6,818 nt of DNA, from positions 1 through 6,818 of the forward strand of contig CAIKBN010000106.1 in assembly GCA_903825675.1 (NCBI GenBank), in the 5' to 3' direction. Shown here one piece after another: positions 5,014 through 6,818 of this stretch. How positions within the stretch are numbered: position 1 is the first letter of the stretch; every line of letters begins with the position of its first letter. Below the pieces are notes generated by a model that did no database searches, was not told the origin of the DNA, and saw nothing but the letters and a program-made list of their open reading frames with translations. Position numbers and translations under genes: made by a program. Source of the stretch: an uncultured archaeon (GTDB lineage Archaea > Aenigmatarchaeota > Aenigmatarchaeia > GW2011-AR5).

Positions 5014-5532
5014 TTACTTCCCTTTTATCTTCGGCACATTAAGGTATTCGTCTGCATTCAGAAGCGAAACCCCTGCTTTTTTGCCTATTATTTCTACCTT
5101 TACTATGAGTTCTGGGTCTTTCAGATCAACCTTTGGCTTGCCTATTTTTTCAGTAAGCTTCATGATAAGGTCTGTTGTCTTTCCGTCATACTGCCTTTTG
5201 CTGAGGTCCATCCTCCACTTCTTAGCAGGATCCATCTTTTTATCTATCTCAGCCATAGCAACCTGCAGTTCAGCCATGTCTGAAGCATACCACTTTTCTA
5301 TAGGAGTCCAGTGAAAGGTGTGCACAAACTTATTTGGATCGCCTTTGCATATTTCTAAAAGCTTTTTTGTTACCTTTTTAGGGTCACTGCTCGTCTTTAC
5401 TAAAAACAAGCCTTCTATCTCTGATTTCAAGAACTCTGCTTTTTCACCTGCTTCTTTTAGCAACGCCTCTGCCTCGCTCTGGGCCTTGCCAGCATGTGCA
5501 GGATCAAAAGAGATAATTAAGTTGGATTCCAT
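5014..5532 (-). CDS. THUMP-domain protein, Tan1-like tRNA acetylation factor
   Basis: Resembles archaeal relatives of yeast Tan1, which presents tRNA(Ser/Leu) to an RNA acetyltransferase for N4-acetylcytidine at position 12. The 172 residues comprise an N-terminal alpha/beta part (1-60, with LIISFDPAHAGKAQSEAEALL and GLFLVKTSSDP) and a THUMP domain (about 65-168). The latter shows the typical WRMDLSKRQYDGKTTDLI segment, followed by VDLKDPELIVKVEIIG and AGVSLLN. THUMP binds the tRNA acceptor end. No methyltransferase or other catalytic domain is fused. The ATG is preceded by AGGTGGTC (5542-5535), close to the SD consensus. The gene converges on the RNase HIII-like gene with 10 bases between stops. 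The acetyltransferase partner is not in this window. Confidence 0.85.
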   Translation of the reverse strand: MESNLIISFDPAHAGKAQSEAEALLKEAGEKAEFLKSEIEGLFLVKTSSDPKKVTKKLLEICKGDPNKFVHTFHWTPIEKWYASDMAELQVAMAEIDKKMDPAKKWRMDLSKRQYDGKTTDLIMKLTEKIGKPKVDLKDPELIVKVEIIGKKAGVSLLNADEYLNVPKIKGK

Positions 5533-5565
5533 CTGACCACCTGTAATTTTATTGAAAAGAAAATC

Positions 5566-5573
5566 TTTTAAAA
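5566..5573 (-). promoter_or_regulatory. TATA-like box of the THUMP gene
   Basis: Minus-strand TTTTAAAA is centred about 37 bases before the ATG at 5532, giving a predicted leader of roughly 12 bases that would just hold the SD at 5542-5535. The 57-base gap behind it is T-rich and may also end transcripts of the upstream minus-strand gene. Confidence 0.4.
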
Positions 5574-5589
5574 CAAGAGTTTAAGACAG

Positions 5590-6132
5590 CTAATCATATA
5601 CTGCCAAGGGTATTGCAGTTTTTATTGGCTGTCCGTGTATTCCTAGGGGTCCTTCAATAAAAGACCTTAGATATTGCTCTTTGTCTGATTTACTTCTCCT
5701 AGAGTCTAGATATATTTCCCATGCATTTCTTTCATGTTCAGCAATAGAAAATTCCCATATACAGAAAGATCCATCATCCCTTATATCAAGGGGTTTAGCA
5801 GAAGCAAAGGTTTCGTTATAATCATAAAGCTGATTTCTTAAAACAATCGGATACTTTGTATCATATCTTACTACATTCAGCATATTCTCTGAAAGTATAG
5901 CAAATCCCATACCAGTCAAAGGGTCTAATCTTTTATCTTTAATCTCTTTTTTTATAAACTCTTTAGCCTCAATGACCGTATCTGAACTGAATGGGATGCT
6001 ACTCTCCGTGAGCATTAGATACATCTTTAAAACTAAAGAAGGATCAGTAATCAAACCAACTTGCGCAGCTATCCGTTGCTCATTTTTATAATCCTCTCTT
6101 AGATTTCCAATACCTTCATAATTGATTGCCAT
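5590..6132 (-). CDS. Conserved-looking protein of unknown function, AT-rich gene
   Basis: I cannot name it. From the ATG at 6132 it encodes 180 residues with no signal peptide or membrane segment. The first half is helical and charged (EAKEFIKKEIKDKRLDP). The second half looks like a folded core with a Trp/His-rich block, DGSFCIWEFSIAEHERNAWE, then SRRSKSDKEQYLRSFIEG. The clustering of Cys, Trp, His and Glu there suggests a functional site, but no fold is assigned. Three hand-counted 60-base lines held 23, 17 and 21 G/C, against 33 in a line of rrp42 and 29 in a line of the RNase gene, so it is more AT-rich than its neighbours and may be transferred. A TTG at 6138 could add two residues. There is no good SD. 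Confidence 0.75.
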   Translation of the reverse strand: MAINYEGIGNLREDYKNEQRIAAQVGLITDPSLVLKMYLMLTESSIPFSSDTVIEAKEFIKKEIKDKRLDPLTGMGFAILSENMLNVVRYDTKYPIVLRNQLYDYNETFASAKPLDIRDDGSFCIWEFSIAEHERNAWEIYLDSRRSKSDKEQYLRSFIEGPLGIHGQPIKTAIPLAVYD

Positions 6133-6163
6133 TTTCAAAACACTATCTTTTGAGAATAGTAGC

Positions 6164-6178
6164 TATATTTTTAAAGCT
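6164..6178 (-). promoter_or_regulatory. BRE/TATA-like promoter of the unknown 180-residue protein gene
   Basis: Minus-strand AGCTTTAAAAATATA, preceded by GAA, resembles a BRE plus TATA element. It is centred about 39 bases before the ATG at 6132, so the leader would be about 12 bases. Confidence 0.5.
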
Positions 6179-6205
6179 TTCCCTTATGGCTCTGAAACCC
6201 GTAGT

Positions 6206-6221
6206 TGACATAATTCTGTCA
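6206..6221. repeat. Short inverted repeat TGACA-N6-TGTCA upstream of sepF
   Basis: TGACA at 6206-6210 and TGTCA at 6217-6221 form a 16-base dyad in the divergent gap between sepF and the unknown gene. It is operator-like in size, but five-base arms can arise by chance. Confidence 0.3.
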
Positions 6222-6240
6222 TGAACTTTTCTTCCACGAT

Positions 6241-6251
6241 TAACCTTAAAA
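6241..6251 (+). promoter_or_regulatory. Weak TATA-like box of sepF
   Basis: TAACCTTAAAA lies about 31-41 bases before the sepF ATG. A start near 6270 would leave a leader of about 12 bases carrying the SD. It is a weak match and the only candidate in the divergent gap. Confidence 0.3.
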
Positions 6252-6281
6252 GCACTCATCGCATAATAATAGTGATCGAAA

Positions 6282-6629
6282 ATGTGGAAGCCAAAGCTTT
6301 TCAAAAGGGAAGAGAAGATTCTAGAGCCAAAAGAAGAGTATGTAGAGTTGCCAGCCGGAGCTGAACAACCCAAGCAGATAAATATTATGATTGACAAGCT
6401 TGAGGGTTATTCCAACGTAGACAAGATTCTCAAGAAAGTCAGGGATGGTAACATAGTTTTTGTCAGTATAAAGGATCTCAAGGATTCCAACATGGATGAG
6501 CTGAAGAACTCAGTCTCAAGACTCAAGAATATCTCTGCGACATTCAACGGAGACATAGCTGGCGTAGGCGACGAGTGGCTTATCATGACACCACCTATAG
6601 CCAAAATAGTAAGGCATGAAGCTATCTAG
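6282..6629 (+). CDS. sepF: Cell division protein SepF
   Basis: Archaeal SepF, the membrane anchor that ties FtsZ to the inner face of the membrane at the division site. The 115 residues are of normal archaeal length. Residues 1-10 (MWKPKLFKRE) form the short amphipathic membrane-targeting segment. A flexible linker runs to about 30. The C-terminal SepF domain (about 32-112) holds VDKILKKVRDGNIVFVSIKDL and ends with GDIAGVGDEWLIMTPP, the family signature. The start is fixed by GTGATC (6272-6277), a strong SD with four bases of spacing. It is divergent from the AT-rich unknown gene. No ftsZ is visible in the window. T-rich sequence follows the stop. Confidence 0.93.
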   Translation: MWKPKLFKREEKILEPKEEYVELPAGAEQPKQINIMIDKLEGYSNVDKILKKVRDGNIVFVSIKDLKDSNMDELKNSVSRLKNISATFNGDIAGVGDEWLIMTPPIAKIVRHEAI

Positions 6630-6633
6630 GAGC

Positions 6634-6656
6634 TTTGTTTCTTTTTCCAGTTTTAT
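6634..6656 (+). terminator. T-rich terminator after sepF
   Basis: Starting 4 bases after the sepF stop, three T-tracts (CTTTGTTT, CTTTTT, GTTTT) occur within about 23 bases, the usual form of archaeal termination signals. No hairpin is needed or seen. Confidence 0.5.
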
Positions 6657-6682
6657 AAATTTAACCAACAAAATCCAATGAT

Positions 6683-6720
6683 TTAAAAATGACCATTTTT
6701 TAATTTGTTTGTTCTTGTTT
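6683..6720 (+). terminator. Hairpin plus T-rich tract, possible second terminator
   Basis: AAAAATG (6685-6691) and CATTTTT (6694-6700) are inverted. As RNA they could form a six-pair A/U stem with a GACC loop. A T-rich tract (TTTGTTTGTTCTTGTTT) continues to 6720. It may back up the sepF terminator or serve a gene beyond the right edge on the other strand. Confidence 0.35.
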
Positions 6721-6818
6721 AATCTGTTCAAAACAATTTTCAAATTGCTTTCGCCTTTTGGGCTTGCGGTCCGATCATGATAGGCAATTGCTTGCGGTGA
6801 AAAAATAATTTTCCAACC
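6721..6818. other. Gene-free right edge with short direct repeats
   Basis: No coding frame or RNA gene that I can support. GCTTGCGGT occurs twice (6762-6770 and 6790-6798). AATTGCTT followed by TCG or GCG occurs at 6743-6753 and 6786-6796. The palindromes ATCATGAT (6774-6781) and GCAATTGC (6784-6791) sit between. This could be regulatory sequence for a gene beyond the window. Confidence 0.35.

Noticed and set aside
5081..5536. Plus-strand frames opposite the THUMP gene
   Set aside because: Ser/Phe-rich antisense shadows of a gene with a recognised domain and a strong SD.
6143..6397. 84-codon minus-strand frame across the start of sepF
   Set aside because: It begins inside sepF on the other strand, has no promoter or SD of its own, and its sequence resembles no protein. 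Treated as a shadow of sepF plus the intergenic gap.
6516..6743. 75-codon minus-strand frame over the sepF end and downstream DNA
   Set aside because: It overlaps the conserved end of sepF and the T-rich terminators, and its start shows no clear SD.
6630..6818. tRNA, C/D box RNA or CRISPR repeats in the right-hand gap
   Set aside because: No cloverleaf pairing, no clear C and D boxes in proper order, and the repeats are too short and unevenly spaced for a CRISPR array.

Overview
The window reads as archaeal chromosomal DNA. It carries the core archaeal RNA-exosome genes next to an archaeal SBDS (SDO1) gene, an archaeal-type SepF, a Tan1-like THUMP protein, TATA-like boxes about 25 bases upstream of several starts, and Shine-Dalgarno (SD) sequences matching the archaeal GGAGGTGATC consensus. 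The many small unrecognised genes and a RNase HIII-type enzyme in place of the usual archaeal RNase HII would suit a DPANN-type lineage, but that placement is inference. No marker here fixes the phylum.

Left part (about 13-3213, minus strand): one operon, promoter at 3203-3213, then SDO1, rrp4, rrp41 and rrp42, ending in a hairpin/T-run terminator at 13-49. The three exosome genes are almost contiguous and each has its own strong SD. Rrp41 and Rrp42 should form the hexameric phosphorolytic ring and Rrp4 the S1/KH cap, giving 3'-5' RNA decay and tailing. SDO1 acts in late maturation of the large ribosomal subunit. The proteasome and L37Ae genes often found in the archaeal exosome superoperon are not in the window.

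Middle (3253-4258, minus strand): three small genes I cannot name. They are an exported four-cysteine protein, a 78-residue four-cysteine protein and a very basic, probably helical protein with a Pro/Gln-rich tail. Each has its own TATA-like box, and two look leaderless. A phased array of GTAATTG/CAATTAC heptamers lies upstream of the second.

Right part (4320-6818): a divergent promoter region with a 9-bp inverted repeat leads into an RNase HIII-like gene without the N-terminal substrate-binding domain. It converges on the Tan1-like THUMP gene with a 10-bp gap. An AT-rich, unrecognised 180-codon gene follows on the minus strand, divergent from sepF. The last 189 bases hold two probable terminators and short repeats but no gene I can support. 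No tRNA, rRNA, CRISPR array or insertion sequence was seen. The gene set is mostly housekeeping (RNA decay, ribosome maturation, tRNA modification, RNA-DNA hybrid removal, cell division), and the novelty lies in the small orphan genes and the intergenic sites.
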